DNA of 64,000 bases from Dryococelus australis (GCA_029891345.1 CM056994.1:58745251-58809250), one strand, 5' to 3'. Numbered from the stretch's first letter, positions 1 through 12,409 are shown. Translations and numbers: made by a program. The notes: generated from the sequence alone by a model not told the origin.

Positions 1-2640
1 AATACCAAAAACATTGTTCTTCATGTCTAATCGTATGAAATGTAAAGTTTAAATGAAATGCCATGGAACTGAGTAATTTTATTAATGAGTCACATAGAAT
101 GATCCGCGTGCAGTATCAAGTATTTTTGTGGAATTATTTTTTTCTAGTGTGTTCCATTAAAATATGACTGTATTGATTCATGGTAAAATTGGTTAGTAAA
201 AATTCGCGTTACTAAAACACGCATATACTGAAGCTCACAGAATTGCCACACCACATCGCCAAATTGCAATGAAATTTATTCTGCAAAGTCTCTTAAAATC
301 TCTTTCAGTTTATAAAGTCATAAGACATACCTAAATTACATTTTCAGGACACTTGCAAGGTCGACATGTAACACGCGTTATCAGTATTATCGGGACTGGA
401 AACTATTTCGGAATACAAAGAAGCCGTTTAAAATTGTAATGTATAATTGAGAATACACAGAAATGTCTAATTTTCAATTTTGTCACAGTTTTTGGCGTTA
501 CCAATTTGTCACATAAAATAACGTTTGTCAGGAAAATTTTAAACATGGGAGAAAAAGACCCCATAACAATCAAAATACATAAATAACTTCAACAATCCGT
601 TGGTGAAATACAAATCAAATATTCGTGACGTTCGGAAATTATTAGAAAAAAAAAAAGGTGAAACAGGAGCGCTAATTTTCAAAATTACATTCGTAAAACA
701 AGTAGAAACGAAAATTAAGTTATTAATTATTTTAGCAATACAGTTGCACTAAGAGTTTAAGATAGGAAACGTACTTTTATAATTCATTACCAACTTTACC
801 GAAAGAATTCCCGTCAACTCTTAGTTCAAATGTGTGCGGAGGTATTTTTCAAAAATTTATTTCAAAAGTGTTCAACTGACCATGAACAACTTATATACCT
901 GCAGACAATTCCTAAATGAAAGCTGCCAAATGTGACATGTCATTAAAGTAAATACTCACGAAACCGATAAGTAAAAACTGTCAGTATACATTAGCCCGCC
1001 TCTGGTGTTGTCAGCTGTTCTGGCAGTCAGAGTCGTTTTTGTTGGGCTTTTCCCATCAGATAAGCCACAAGGCAAGTGGTCACGAGAAACGAAGTGAAAA
1101 GTATAGTCACTGCAGATTATGGAAATGAGCCACGCACTAATGGACTGGATTGTTAAAAGCTTTTTACTGTAGTCTTCAATATTTAATGATGCTACGTTTC
1201 TGCTTCCAGTGTTATTAACGGAAAAACAGAAATAATTTTGTTTCCTTATACGCAGCAGGTCCTGTGCCTCGAAACACTTTTAAAATTACTCAAACATTTT
1301 AGTGACCTTCTCGTCCTACTTATAAGATTAGGCCTGTATCTAGGTAAGGACGCCTACGAATTCAGCGATTATCTTTACATTGCACACATACTTAAACTTG
1401 CCCATTATCTTCTTGTTAGCAGAGGGCAAGCACTTGCGGGCTGTGGGGCGGTCGCTGGTGTCGAACTCAGCTCAAAAAACGTTTATCTGCAACCATGTCG
1501 TGAAAGAAGTCCTCGGTTCAGAATTCGTACAGTAGGCTGTCTGTATTCATTCGTGTAGCGAGCCATTATCGCATCCTAGTTGAATCGGTATGTCAGTGTG
1601 GCTGATGTTGAGGAAAAATCAGGAAAGTACAAAAAACTAAATTTTACAAGAGAACAATTTTAAGTTTTCTAGGAACTATATTTACCAGGCTCTTGAACCG
1701 AATGGCTTCCAACAAACGTCATTTTACCATTAGTTGATATCATAAATTACACTTCCAATCGGATTCCAGTTATACCTTCCGAAAAAAAAAACTACGAAAA
1801 TAATATTGAGGAGGTTTTGTACAATTTAATGGACCCACCTGGATTTCCTCAAATATTAGTTTCTCTTGTGGTACCTGATACTCAGGACTTAATACTTTAC
1901 GGTGACACATTTATATGACAAAACCACATATACAAATAAGGAATAACATTATGTTTTTACTGCTTCCTCTTTTAAGCACACATATACATCTGTACAAGGC
2001 AAAAAGTGACAGTAATCACTTTTTTGTTACAGCATATTATTCACTTGTCTTCCTAGGTGCATTATTCACTCGTCATCTCGGTCGATTTCCATCAAGCCTG
2101 GATCAATGTCAGGTACGTCATCACATCACAAATTCCCGTAAAATTCATGGCATTCTTGTTCTATTAGAGCAAGCATATCAACAAGATCTCTTTTTTTTCT
2201 TGTCTGATAGGGACAGACGATTCATTTAGGATGTGCAGAGTCTTAGGAAAGGTGTTTCTTTTCCCTCTTCTTTTTAATATCCAAGACTTCAAAAAGTTCC
2301 CTTGTTTCTAAACCCTCTGTGTAGTGAAGCTCACCAATTGCTTCTTTATTGTGCTAGAATCATTGCTTATTTGTTGTCTTGGCGTTTTAAACTAGTGAGC
2401 CGCCTTTTTGGACAAGCTTACCGAAGTCAATAAATTCTTCCTCTTGATCACTTCTGCGCTGAAAGGCTGCTTTATTTTGGCAATTCTTATCCACCGCATG
2501 ATTAATGATTATTAATGTTCTGAAATGTATACTTTTTGGCTCTCTTAATGATTGAAAGGGCGGAATCACATTCCGTATGCGTATGCCCCAGCACTACAAA
2601 TCTGTGGTTTATTTCCCGAATATTGCTAGCTGTGTTTGTA
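1..2640. other. No recognisable gene or element
   Basis: AT-rich sequence with short open frames only. The longest (1238-1558 and 1915-2229, plus strand, about 105 codons each) have no motif, domain or repeat that I recognise and look like chance openings. A short A-run sits near 645-655. I see no retroelement motif here, although very old repeat copies could be present. Confidence 0.6.
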
Positions 2641-2778
2641 TACATAAATTAATGAACATGCAAATTACGAGGTGAATTTTGTTTTATCCCTATGGCGGTA
2701 AAGCACCACGGCCGCTGGGTACGTGAGCGTAAGCTGTAAGTACGGCACAGAGTGCTAATAGACTGTGTCAAGGGCACT

Positions 2779-3001
2779 AATGGACTATTTTGACCATGTC
2801 CATGTAGACCTAGCTGGTCCCATGCCAGTTTCACAGGGATCCGGCTATTTCATGATGATCATTGACTGCTTCACCAGGTGACCAGAAGCAGGCGTGCCTG
2901 TGGCGAACATCGAAGCCTCAACTGTGGCCCGAGTATTCTACACCACTAGGATAGTTCGCTTTGGCACACCATTACAGATTACAACTGATCAGGGTAGGCA
3001 T
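2779..3001 (+). pseudogene. Ty3/gypsy integrase catalytic-core fragment
   Basis: Plus-strand translation from 2779 gives an integrase core start: a first catalytic Asp in HVDLAGP, then a hydrophobic strand, then CFTR followed by a stop where gypsy integrases have Trp (TGG to TGA at about 2879), then PEAG and an FGTPLQITTDQGR segment carrying the second catalytic Asp. The match to the rve core of gypsy integrases is good over about 70 codons. It then ends abruptly near 3002, so the catalytic Glu half is absent. No open frame spans the stop. Because it lies head-on against a minus-strand gypsy fragment starting at about 3003, it may be an inverted piece of the same element or an unrelated copy. 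Confidence 0.8.
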
Positions 3002-3002
3002 A

Positions 3003-3628
3003 AATGTCAACTTGCGGTCCCCGAAAGGGGTACTGCCCTTGAGAAAAATTTCACCATTTCCAGGTATGCCATATCGCCTCGCAAGTCTCCTATACCTAGG
3101 TTCGGCATCTTCCGGATTTAAAAGAGCTGCTTTCAGTTTGGCAATGTGAGGATCATTGGCATATTATCCTAAAAACGGCGAACTATAATCGGATATTGGA
3201 AATGAATACAATTGCCTATCATCGTCGATCCTGATGTACTATTGTTCGTCCAGAAACACTAGTAAATAATAAATTTGGTTTTTATCCTTAATGACAATTA
3301 TGTGGCAATGGACTAGGGGTTCAACACAAGCGGCAGATATTTTATTGGAACTGTGCTGCGTAATTATCTCTAAATTAACCTGAAAATAATGGAAAAATAA
3401 TCTCGGCTATAGCATATGCTGGGAGATAGTCTCAATTCAAAATTGTTTTTCTAACAATAGATTTGTCTTTTGTTTGCCACTAGGGTTTAATGTATTGTTT
3501 AATCCCTGTCCAATTAATTACATTGTACTTATGAATAATTTTCTTAATCTCCTCATCTTCTTTAGAATCCTGATTCAAAACCTCTGCAAGTGCCTTAAAT
3601 AAAGATGTACAGTGAGAAAGTTCTGGTT
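3003..3628 (-). pseudogene. gypsy pol remnant between RNase H and integrase
   Basis: Continuing on the minus strand past the RNase H domain, translation in shifting frames gives degraded sequence. Near the low-coordinate end there is a stretch containing NPEDAEPRYRRLARRYGI followed by a GDRKL-like strand. This is the usual linker before the integrase zinc finger in gypsy elements. Several stops interrupt it. It ends at about 3003 where a plus-strand integrase core begins. Identification rests on position and a short motif only. Confidence 0.45.
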
Positions 3629-4072
3629 TCACCTGGTACGTCTTATCATGTAGGTGTATGACTTGTGTTTTTTTGTTGCACTATGAGTCGGTATACGACT
3701 TAGCACATCGGCTACGATGTTAAGTTTGCCTTTCACAATTCGAGGATCGAAATCGTACTCAGTTAAAACTATTGTCATCTTCTTAATTCGTAGACTATGA
3801 TTAGCCATAGTTCGTAAATAACGGAGACTAGCATGGTCTGTTTCTACAATGAAGTGGCAGCCGTACAGATACTGTATAAAATAACTACAAAAGTATTTTA
3901 CCGCAGAAAGTTCTCGTTCCGTTGCTGAACATCGCAATTCTGGACTAGATAACTTCTTTGATGCGAAAACTATTATGTGGCATGACTTATCTTGGGGATC
4001 CTCTTGTAAAAGAACGGTTCCAATTGCTGTTTTAGATGTGTCACACAGGACACGTATATTTGAATTCGCCAT
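3629..4072 (-). pseudogene. Ty3/gypsy RNase H domain (open 147-codon fragment)
   Basis: This open minus-strand frame reads as a gypsy-type RNase H. It starts CDTSKTAIGTVLLQE with the first catalytic Asp, followed by VFASKKLSSPE, then the ERELSAVKYF helix with the catalytic Glu, then ETDHASLRYL with the second Asp, and NIVADVLSRI with the fourth acidic residue. All four metal-binding positions are therefore present without a stop or frameshift, unusual for this window. In the living element it would remove the RNA strand during reverse transcription. No RT palm is found upstream (above 4072), so the fragment is 5' truncated. The start Met is simply the first in the open frame and not a true protein start. 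Confidence 0.88.
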
Positions 4073-4319
4073 TCAAGTGGGCGACCACTCAAACTGATAA
4101 ACAGCACAAAGCTTACATGGAAACACGTGAGAATGAAAACAATAAAAAACAATAAAACACCTACACTGAAAAATGGGCAAAGGCAGGTATAAAGGTTTCT
4201 TTATTTAACACTGAGTATCTTTGCATGTAGCTTATTTGCCTTGGAATATCCTTATATATTAATGTGCACGGCAACTACTTCTTTTGCATCCTTGCACAGC
4301 TCGGGTGAATATGGGTCAA

Positions 4320-5755
4320 TTGAATTTTTATAAAATTGTTAAATCTGTAGTGTGGTAAATCGAGTAATTTTAGTTGTACCTTTGAGTCGTAGCCTAGTTG
4401 TTGTACTCCCTTTTGAAGTGGTACTATTTTTCTAATATTCCTGAATATTATTAATATATTTCCTAAAGTTATGATGTATTTTCTACCAGGTTGGCTTTAG
4501 GTGCGGTGCCCAACTTGTCTTTGCACCAGCCACACATTTCATGCTATCCCTTGTGTTATCAGCTCACTTCGCGTATAATTTAATCATTTAATTTTGTGTA
4601 GTTTGATTTTTCTGTTCAGGGCTTTGATTAGCCAGTAATTATTTATTCAACAGGCGCTCCTGAACACCTTGTTGGGTGTAATTGTTTTTAATCTAAGCTT
4701 TTAAAGTATTCAACCATAGGCACTCTGATAGGGCTGCAGGCCACCACCTTTCGGTTTGTTATAATGCTTTTAATCAGTGTAGTCATTTTAATATGCATAT
4801 TAGGATTTTGGCGAGAGTATTAAATTCCAGTTTTTTCCTTATGCACATCACACATTTATTCTGGGCGTGAGTCATTACCTTTTACAGTATATTTGCATTT
4901 GATATGGAAATTTATTTTGAATTACTTTTGGCAGTTGTGCCATCGTAAGTCATTAAACTTATGGGGTTGTTAGATCCCGCTCTCGTGCAAAGCCTTTCTG
5001 GAGTTTGTTTGCAACGTACAAAAGCCAGAGGTTTGCCCCGTCGGAGCGACGTTTTATGAGACAAATTGTATTGGTACCTTTACGTCAAGACCAAGCCTCG
5101 ACGAAGGAAATTTAAAATTTTTGATAATACTTAAGCTGTCGTGGGACACCCACATTATGTCTTGTATTACACATGTTAAAATGCACGTAGTTAGTGCGAT
5201 AAAAATCCCTGAACTAGACTCTGTTTCATATCGGTGCGTTTAGGCCTGAACTTGGTCTTAGGTGTTTTCGGTAATAAGGTTCAAGCCGTCAGTGGACCAT
5301 GGCGTTTTTATTGTAAATGAAACTAATGTATACATTATTAATGCTTTATTTACCTGAAGGCACGATGCGTGTTTTAATTTTAAAAGTTTTAAAACACAAA
5401 CAAACCAATTAAGTATTTCCACATGGTATTTTCTAGTCAACAAAGTCATGAGCCAATATTGGAACTCGGTACTATCGTAAAACAATTTAATGCTTATGTC
5501 TTTAAAGCTCTATGTACCTGAATGCACGGTATGTGTTTTATATTTTTAATGTTTCTAAATACCAATAAGGGGAAAACAAGTATATTGTACACAGCATTGT
5601 CTAGTCAATCTATTTTGATATGAAAACTTTTTTAATACATTACAATTTGAGAGTGCATATACTGTTTATTGCTATCTTTCTTATTAGTGGTAGGTACCTA
5701 TCATAAGTGATATTAATGATTCCATTGTCTTACACAGTTGCACATTTTTGGTGCA
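4320..5755 (+). repeat. 5' LTR (candidate) of gypsy element B
   Basis: About 1.43 kb repeated directly at about 10,888-12,358. Shared landmarks include the stretch around TTTCTACCAGGTTGGCTTTAG (4488 and 11,049) and GCGACGTTTTATGAGACAAAT (5046 and 11,649). The two copies flank a gypsy gag-pol remnant in the same orientation, and an ATG starting a gag-like frame lies only about 45 bases past this copy, so LTRs are the best reading. The copies have many substitutions and small indels, implying an old insertion. Both end in TTGGTGCA; the left boundary is uncertain because homology starts slightly before a TG. Confidence 0.7.
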
Positions 5756-5801
5756 AATTTATCTGTGCTCACTCTACTCATTCTATTTATATTTGTGTTT
5801 C

Positions 5802-6690
5802 ATGATGTCGAATGCGGGGTGTGTCAGATCGGTCTATAGCCTACATAGGGACGAGCTACAGGGTCTTATTGAAGACCTAGTTTCATTATGAAGAATCCAG
5901 CATGGTAATACAGCTTAGGCGCAGCGCTATCTATGCTTTACGCGCCCAGGATGTGGCGGCGGAGACATCGCACATGGCCCAGAAACGTTTCGCGGCGGCG
6001 GTGAGTTCACAGCCCTTTTGTTCCTCAAACAAATTGTTGTTCTTTTCTCTGGACCAAGTCCCGGCTCTGACTTCTCTTTAACCCGATAATATTTTGCTCT
6101 TTTTATTGCCATATCTAAAATTGTACTGTTGCACTTGTGGCCCGAGGAGGATTTATTGATGGCTATAATGATAAAATTACAAGATCATATTCTCCAGCTT
6201 TTACATGACGCGTTGATATGTCATCCTAACAGCAGCTTTCTACGTTTTAAGATCCATCACTATGTATCACAAGATCCTTTGTTTGAGTTTGACTGAACAA
6301 GATTTAGTTAATATTATCATTGTCAACTTTGCGTCCGTTGTTAAGACATACTCAATGATGGTGTTTGCCCCCGCAACCTGAACCAAGCTACGTCAGATTT
6401 CGGCGGAAATTTAGGGTAGGTTAATGACGTCTATGCAATATCAGGCTTTATATCCCTCGTCCACTGTAGGTGTTTCAAATTCTAGTAGGTCCCGTGGAAG
6501 TTACGCTGGTAGTGTTTCGTCTACATTCAGTGTTGATCAGCGAGGCACACGGCCATGTTGAACCAATTGTACTCAAGTTAGGCATATTGCTGCCTTTTGC
6601 CCCCTCGATAAAATCAGTATGGCGCAACGAAGATGTTTCCGTTCCAGAATGGAAGGCCATTTACGTAACTTTTGTAAACAGGTGGGAAAG
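5802..6690 (+). pseudogene. gag remnant of gypsy element B
   Basis: A start at 5802 opens a short frame (5802-5891, 29 codons) containing SLHRDELQGLIEDL, an amphipathic gag N-terminus resembling those of elements C and D (residues such as LSKETLTQLLQQL in D). A stop follows, and the rest up to the protease is scattered over frames with many stops. No zinc knuckle could be found. Assignment depends on position between the left LTR candidate and the protease. Confidence 0.5.
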
Positions 6691-6695
6691 GTTGC

Positions 6696-7150
6696 GTGAT
6701 TGATAGGAGTGGCCCTTTCACCTGCGTTTTTAAACCAAGTCCGCATGCTTTTAGACATTGCCAGGTAATGGTTACTTGTGGAGGGCGGAATTGCCTTGCA
6801 TTCGTAGACACTGGGGTGACGCACTGTTTGATTAGTGAAACCTTTTTATTCAGCTTCTGGAAGATAAAATTGTGTTTAGTGGTATAATTAGTATAAAGCC
6901 TGAAAAGTGTCTGTGTATCACCAATGCCGATGTAATAAAAACTAATATGGTTGTTTACATCCACTTTAAAATAGGTAAATTATTCTTAATTTTTGCATTT
7001 TGGGTTCTTCCATCTATTTCCCAGATTTGTATTCTGGGACTTGAGTTTTTGGGGAGGGCTAGAGCTACGGTTAATATATATGGGGGTTATCTAAGTTTGG
7101 ATTTGCACCCAATATATGGGTGGGTTTGCATATCGAGGATGATCCTGTAA
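6696..7150 (+). pseudogene. retroviral-type aspartic protease remnant of element B
   Basis: Two overlapping frames together show an aspartic protease: FVDTGVTHCLIS has the catalytic D-T-G triad and its flanking hydrophobics (about 6798-6833), and after a frameshift near 6880 the second half has ICILGLEFLGRARATVN, the typical glycine-rich second lobe. The order gag-protease-RT fits Ty3/gypsy. The D-T-G is intact although the frame is broken. Confidence 0.75.
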
Positions 7151-7162
7151 GTATTAGCTCCA

Positions 7163-7990
7163 TTGTCTCCTCTTCAAGGGGTAAGAGTGATCAGGAGTTC
7201 CAGTCACTCCTTAGTAGTCTACGTGAAGAATTTTAGGATGTTATTATTTAAAAAAATCGGGACGTGCGACGTCCTCCCATATAAGTTTACCCTTACCGAT
7301 AACATCCCGGTCCGGGATAGACATTTCAAGTGCCCCCTCCCAAATTTCAGGCATTCCGGGAGATTATTGATAGACTTTTGTCTGCTGGAGTAATCGTTCC
7401 GTCCAACTCAGATTACTGTTCGCCCGGGTTTCTGGTGCAGAAGAGGGATAGCGACCAATACTGTCTGGTCGTCAATCATTTGTTCGTTAATTAAAAAAAA
7501 AAAACGTAAGGACACTTTCCCTCTTCCCACCATATACTGCGCTCTTCAACATCTAAGCAAGACACGAGTATTTTCCGTGCTTGATTTGAATAATAGTTTT
7601 CATAAATGTTTACTTGACGAATCTTGCAGGAAATATACCGCATTCAGTACCCCTTGGAGACAATTAGAATTTACTAGGTTACCCACAGGTTCCAACTTTG
7701 GGAACCAAGCATTGTCGCGTGTACTGGATAATGTTTTGTTGGATTTTAAATTTAAATTACTTTTTAATTTCATTGATGACTTTATTGTCTACGGTGAGAA
7801 TAGGGCTTCTCATCTGATGCATTCGAAACAGGTTTTGACTAGGATGCATAAAGTGAATCCTGATAAGTCACCTTGGGTTCTCATAGAGTCAAATTTTTAG
7901 GGTATATGTTTAGTGATGGCCAACTTTTGATCGACCCTGACCATGTTGTTTCCATTTTGGGTTTTCCACGGCTAAGACGCAAAAAGGCAT
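7163..7990 (+). pseudogene. reverse transcriptase remnant of gypsy element B
   Basis: Frames between 7163 and 7990 cover most of an RT. The fingers include a DIPVRDRHFKCPLP-like start. VLDLNNSFHKCLLDE is the motif carrying the first palm Asp, followed by FSTPWRQLEFTRLPTGSNFG and FNFIDDFIVYGENR, where the usual Y-x-D-D reads F-I-D-D. The longest open piece is 7577-7900. Frameshifts and an A-run at about 7492-7504 break the rest. It would have synthesised cDNA in the living element. Confidence 0.85.
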
Positions 7991-8089
7991 TAAGAAATTT
8001 CTGGGTATCATGGGCTATTATGCCAGGTTTATCGATCGTTATTCAGAGCTAGCTGCCCCTTAAATAAATTGAAAACGAAAGAAGTGGAT

Positions 8090-8630
8090 TTTCACTGGGC
8101 TCCTGAACAAGAAATTGCCTTTGTCAAACTTAAAGAAAAACTGTCATCCCCTCCTGTTTTGCATCTTCCCGATTTTTCTAAAAGATTTGTTCTCCAGGTC
8201 GATGACCGTCAGTGGCTTTAGAAGCCGCTTTAAGACAACATGTTGAGGAAGGATTGGCCCCAGTTGCCTTTGCCAGCCATACACTTACGGATGCAGAGAG
8301 CAAACTGGGAATACATGAGAAGGAAACATTAGCTTGCATCTTTGGCCTGGGAAAGTTTGCGCAATATATCGAACACGATGAATGTGATCTTTACACCGTA
8401 ACCAGGCTCTTTCCTGGGCATTAAACCACCCACAGCAGATGGGGGAGATAGGACACAGGGTTCTCCGTTTTTTCAGATTCCGTTTTAAGGTTCACCACAT
8501 CTGGGGATAGGATAATCAGATCGGCGATGCGTTGTCGCGTATGTTCGACCCTGAGGATTTCGAGGGAGTAGAGGAAACCCCCGTCGCGAGTTTACATTTA
8601 GTACAGCGCTTTCCAGAATGTTTTATATAG
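8090..8630 (+). pseudogene. RNase H remnant of gypsy element B
   Basis: Following the RT, frames show a first strand near FVLQVDD, then an open piece (8212-8424) with PVAFASHTLTDAESKLGIHEKETLACIFGLGKF, containing the Glu-bearing helix, and a later frame with VHHIWG-DNQIGDALSRMFD-like residues carrying the last Asp. At least two frameshifts split it. The downstream DPEDFEGVEE-like tail matches the usual linker to integrase. Confidence 0.8.
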
Positions 8631-8639
8631 TTGCACCAA

Positions 8640-9830
8640 GTGCAAATGTATGATGATTTCTGTTCTAAGGTTGTTCAAGATTTAAATGACAGCAAAGTTT
8701 TACCACATGTGGTTGATAAGGACATCTTTTATTTTACGGGGAAATCTGGTCGATCTAGGAAGACGGTCATTTCAGCATCCTTGGAGCCAATGGTGTTGTC
8801 TTACTAACATTACTGAGTCTTTGGGGGCCATCAAGGAGTAAGCCAAACCTTTAATAAAATTTCTGCACATTTCGCCTGGCCAAAATAAAAAAATCAGGTG
8901 TCGGACTTTGTTAAATCCTGTGATACTTGCAAAAAATGCAAGCAGGCCCCGCAGACCAATTTTGGTCAAAATGTCGTACAACTCCCTCAAGTTCCTTGGG
9001 AAACTGTTCACATGGACATTTTCGGTGGTCTTATTAGATCGAAAGAGGTAACATCTGTGTTTTAATCCTGCTCGACATCTTTTCCAAATTCGTAATTTTA
9101 TTACCACTCAAGAATATGAAATCCTCAACCATTTTAAAGGCCTTGAATGATCATGTCTGGAAGCTTTTCAGTGCCCCTGTCAAAATTTTAACTTATAATG
9201 CTGGATATTTTACTTTCACTGTTTATCAGGATATGTGTTTTAGATGGTCGATAAAACATTTCGCATCCAGTCCCTATTTTACTAAAGGTTATCAGGTCGA
9301 GCATTTTAACGAAGAGCTCAAAGCCTGTTTAACTATTTCTACGACCATGATCATTACCTTTGGAACCAAGACCTTGATTTAGTCAATGTAGGATTTAACA
9401 GTGCCTTGCTTGGTTCAACAGGGGTATCTCCTTCCCTTCCCTTTTTGGTCGTTCCCTGAGTCATCCGTTACTTAATATTTGGGGTATCCCTCATTTTCCT
9501 TCTCCCCTCTCCGACGCCAACTGGGATAAGTTGTTCGTCGGGTGCGCGTCAAGGTGGGTCAGGCAAAAAATTTAGTTAACACCCGTTTGAATATGGTTAG
9601 ATCCCCTACTGCTTTTAAAGTAGGAAACCTTATTGTTTGCCGTAGCTTCTCCCTAGCTGACCTAGTTAATAGTATTTCTAGTAAACTTCTGCCTAAATTT
9701 GTCGGCCCCTTCAGGGTTGATAAAATTCTTGCACCCATTACTGTGCGTCTTGTCAGCCTCTCCACCGGTTATCTTTATAGAAAATGCACGTAAGTCAGTT
9801 GAAGATGTATGTGCAGAGAAATTAATTGGT
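8640..9830 (+). pseudogene. integrase remnant of gypsy element B
   Basis: Frames show the zinc finger (FGGHQGVSQTFNKI, then CDTCKKCKQ), then WETVHMDIFGG with the first catalytic Asp near 9010-9030. The rest of the core is badly broken. The C-terminal domain reappears at 9542-9793 as FKVGNLIVCR and LLPKFVGPFRVDKIL, the GPF module of gypsy integrases. Many stops and shifts make it nonfunctional. Confidence 0.8.
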
Positions 9831-10887
9831 TCCCCTCTGCCTGTAATAGTTATAAGCATTTTGTATTCTTTCTTTGTAAGTGTCACAATGCATCCCCTTT
9901 CTGTATTGATGGTTTGGACGTTTTTCCAATTTCTAATTTCCTATATTTTCGTGCTTTACCCGTCTTTCCCGATGCGTTCGGAGGTGATGAAGCGGCTGTG
10001 CTGCGGCGGCTGGGTCTCCGCCTGGACTTCTAGCGCTCTTGGCACCCTCCCCCCTTCCCTGTTTCGAGCGCACGAGAAGACATCTGGGTGAGGGCTGGAG
10101 GATCCTGGTCTACTTCATATCATCCCCGGGGATGATACCCAATCGTTGAACTGTCTATTTTGATGAAGGTGAGTGTCTCCTATCATGTTGGTGGTATATT
10201 TCGTCAAACGTTGCCATACTGGCTTTTTCCTTTCTTCGATCTACTCTTCGAAGTATTATTTATTCAAATGTGCACTGTTACTTGTGTGTACTGTGACCAG
10301 GTGACCAGGGTGCTTGAGATGGCTTTGAACAGTGTTTAGACATAAATAAATTTTTAGGGGAGGATATTGCAATGGAAGGTAGTTGCCTTGAGCTTAATTA
10401 ACTGTTTCGACGTTAACCTGCTGGTTACTATCTACCTTGCGCAAAGTTTGAACTGTTTCGTTTATTAGGCTTCACTAGCGCCGCGCAGCCTCGCCAATTT
10501 TCTGCATTTACGCCAGCGCTCGAGTCGACCTCCATGTAATGGTATCGATTACCTTCCCTCCTCCTTTTTTTTACCCCCACCTAATTCCCATCCATTAGCA
10601 TCACACTATTCGGAGTTTAGGATTTTAATATTATTTTTTCCGCTGGCACTCGCTACTTCTCCGCCGAGACAGGAGGACATGACTACTCTTATCATGTTAC
10701 TTCGATAAAGTCTACGACATACGGATAGATGGGGAACCAGCCATAATTCAAATTTGGCAGCAGCATGCCACACAAAAGTAATATCTGGACTTTTAGCTTA
10801 ATGGTAAATTTTGTAAGTCGGTGAGAGAGGCGTAAGAAGATTATATCGGTAGGGAGTTGAAGGGGTGGTAGTTGTTTGGGCATTTTA
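9831..10887 (+). other. 3' untranslated/spacer region of element B
   Basis: Between the integrase end and the right LTR candidate lie about 1 kb without coding signal. A purine-rich TTAGGGGAGGA near 10,356-10,366 resembles a polypurine tract, and element D has a very similar TAGGGGAGGG downstream of its integrase, so the real 3' LTR could start here rather than at 10,888. A perfect 20-bp palindrome sits at 10,118-10,137, and a GC-richer stretch at 9,980-10,110. Confidence 0.5.
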
Positions 10888-12358
10888 AATTTTTTATAAA
10901 ATTGTGTTATCAGTTAGTGTGGTAGATCGATAGATTTTAATTGTACCTTTGTGTGGTAGCCTAGTCGTTGTACTCCCTTTTGGAATGGTACTGTTTTTTC
11001 TAATATTGCTGAATAATATTAATACTTTCCCTCGAGTTACGATGTATTTTCTACCAGGTTGGCTTTAGGTGCGGTGCACAACTTGTCTTTGCGCCAGCAA
11101 CACGTTTCATGCTATTTCTTGCACGATCAGCTCATTTCGCGGATATTTTAATAATTTAATTTCGCGTTGTATCATTTTCCTGTTCAGGGCTTTGATTGGC
11201 CAGTATATATTTATTCTACAGGCGCCCCTGAACAGTTTGTTGCGTATAATTATTTTTAGCCTAAGTTTTTAAAGTGTTCAACCACAGGCACTCTGATAGT
11301 GCTGCAGGCCGCCGCCTTTCGGTTTGTGTTATAATGTTTTTAATAAGTGTATTCATTTTAATACGCACATTAAGATTTTGGTGAGAGAATTACATTCTGG
11401 CACATTATTTTCCTAATGTTGAACCACCTATGTTTACACTGGTAAGCACTTCACACATTTATTCTGGGTGTGAGTCATTTAGTTTTAAAGTATATTTGCC
11501 TTTGATATTGAAATTGATTTTCAATTGTTTTTGGCCATTGTGCCCTTGAAAGTCATTAAACTTACGGGGTTGTTAGATTCCGCTCTCATTCGAGCCTTTC
11601 CAGAGGTTGTTTGCGACGTACTAAAGCCAGCGGCTTGCCCCATCAGAGCGACGTTTTATGAGACAAATTGGATTGGTACCTTCATGTCGACATCACGACT
11701 CGATGAAGGAAATACTTAAGTCTTTGATAATACTTATGCTGTCATGAGATACCCTCATTATATCTTGCATTACACATGTTAAAATGCACGTAATTAGTGC
11801 GATAAAAACCCCTAAACTAAACGCTGTTTCATATCGGTGCGTTCAGGTGTGAACCAGGCTATAGATGTTTTCGTTAATGAGGTTGGAGGTGTCAGTGGAA
11901 CACGGCGTTTTTATAGTAAATGAATCTAATATATAAATTCTGAATGCTTTTTGTACCTGAATGCATGATAAGTGTTTTAATGTTTAAAGGTTTAAAATAC
12001 AAACAAACAAATTTAGTATTTGCACACGGTATTTTCTAGTCAATGAAGTTTTGAGCCGTCTGTGGAACACAACACTGTTGCAAAACAATTAAGTACTTAA
12101 TTCTTTAATGCTCTATATACCTGAATGCACGGTACATGTTTTATATTTTAAATGTCTCTAAATACAAACAAGGGGAAAACAAATATATTATATACAAATT
12201 GCCTAATCATTCTATTTTAATAACAAAACTTTTGACATAATAAAATTTGAAAAGGAATATTCTGTTTATTGCTAATTTTCTGTATTAGTTATAAGTACCT
12301 GTAATTAGTGTTAATATTGATTCTGCTGATCTTACAAATGTGCTCCATTATTGGTGCA
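10888..12358 (+). repeat. 3' LTR (candidate) of gypsy element B
   Basis: Second copy of the direct repeat at 4,320-5,755, same orientation, ending in the same TTGGTGCA. It contains the same landmark stretches but with many point differences and indels. Open frames inside it (for example 11,069-11,272 and 11,525-11,719) have no protein similarity that I can see and are incidental. Confidence 0.7.
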
Positions 12359-12409
12359 ACAGACATAATCCTGGTGTTTGTGTGTTACTTGGTGCCGAGC
12401 ATACTCCCA

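Noticed and set aside
1238-2229. Two ~105-codon plus-strand frames as host exons
   Set aside because: No domain, no splice-site pattern I can defend, and length is within what chance allows in 2.6 kb.
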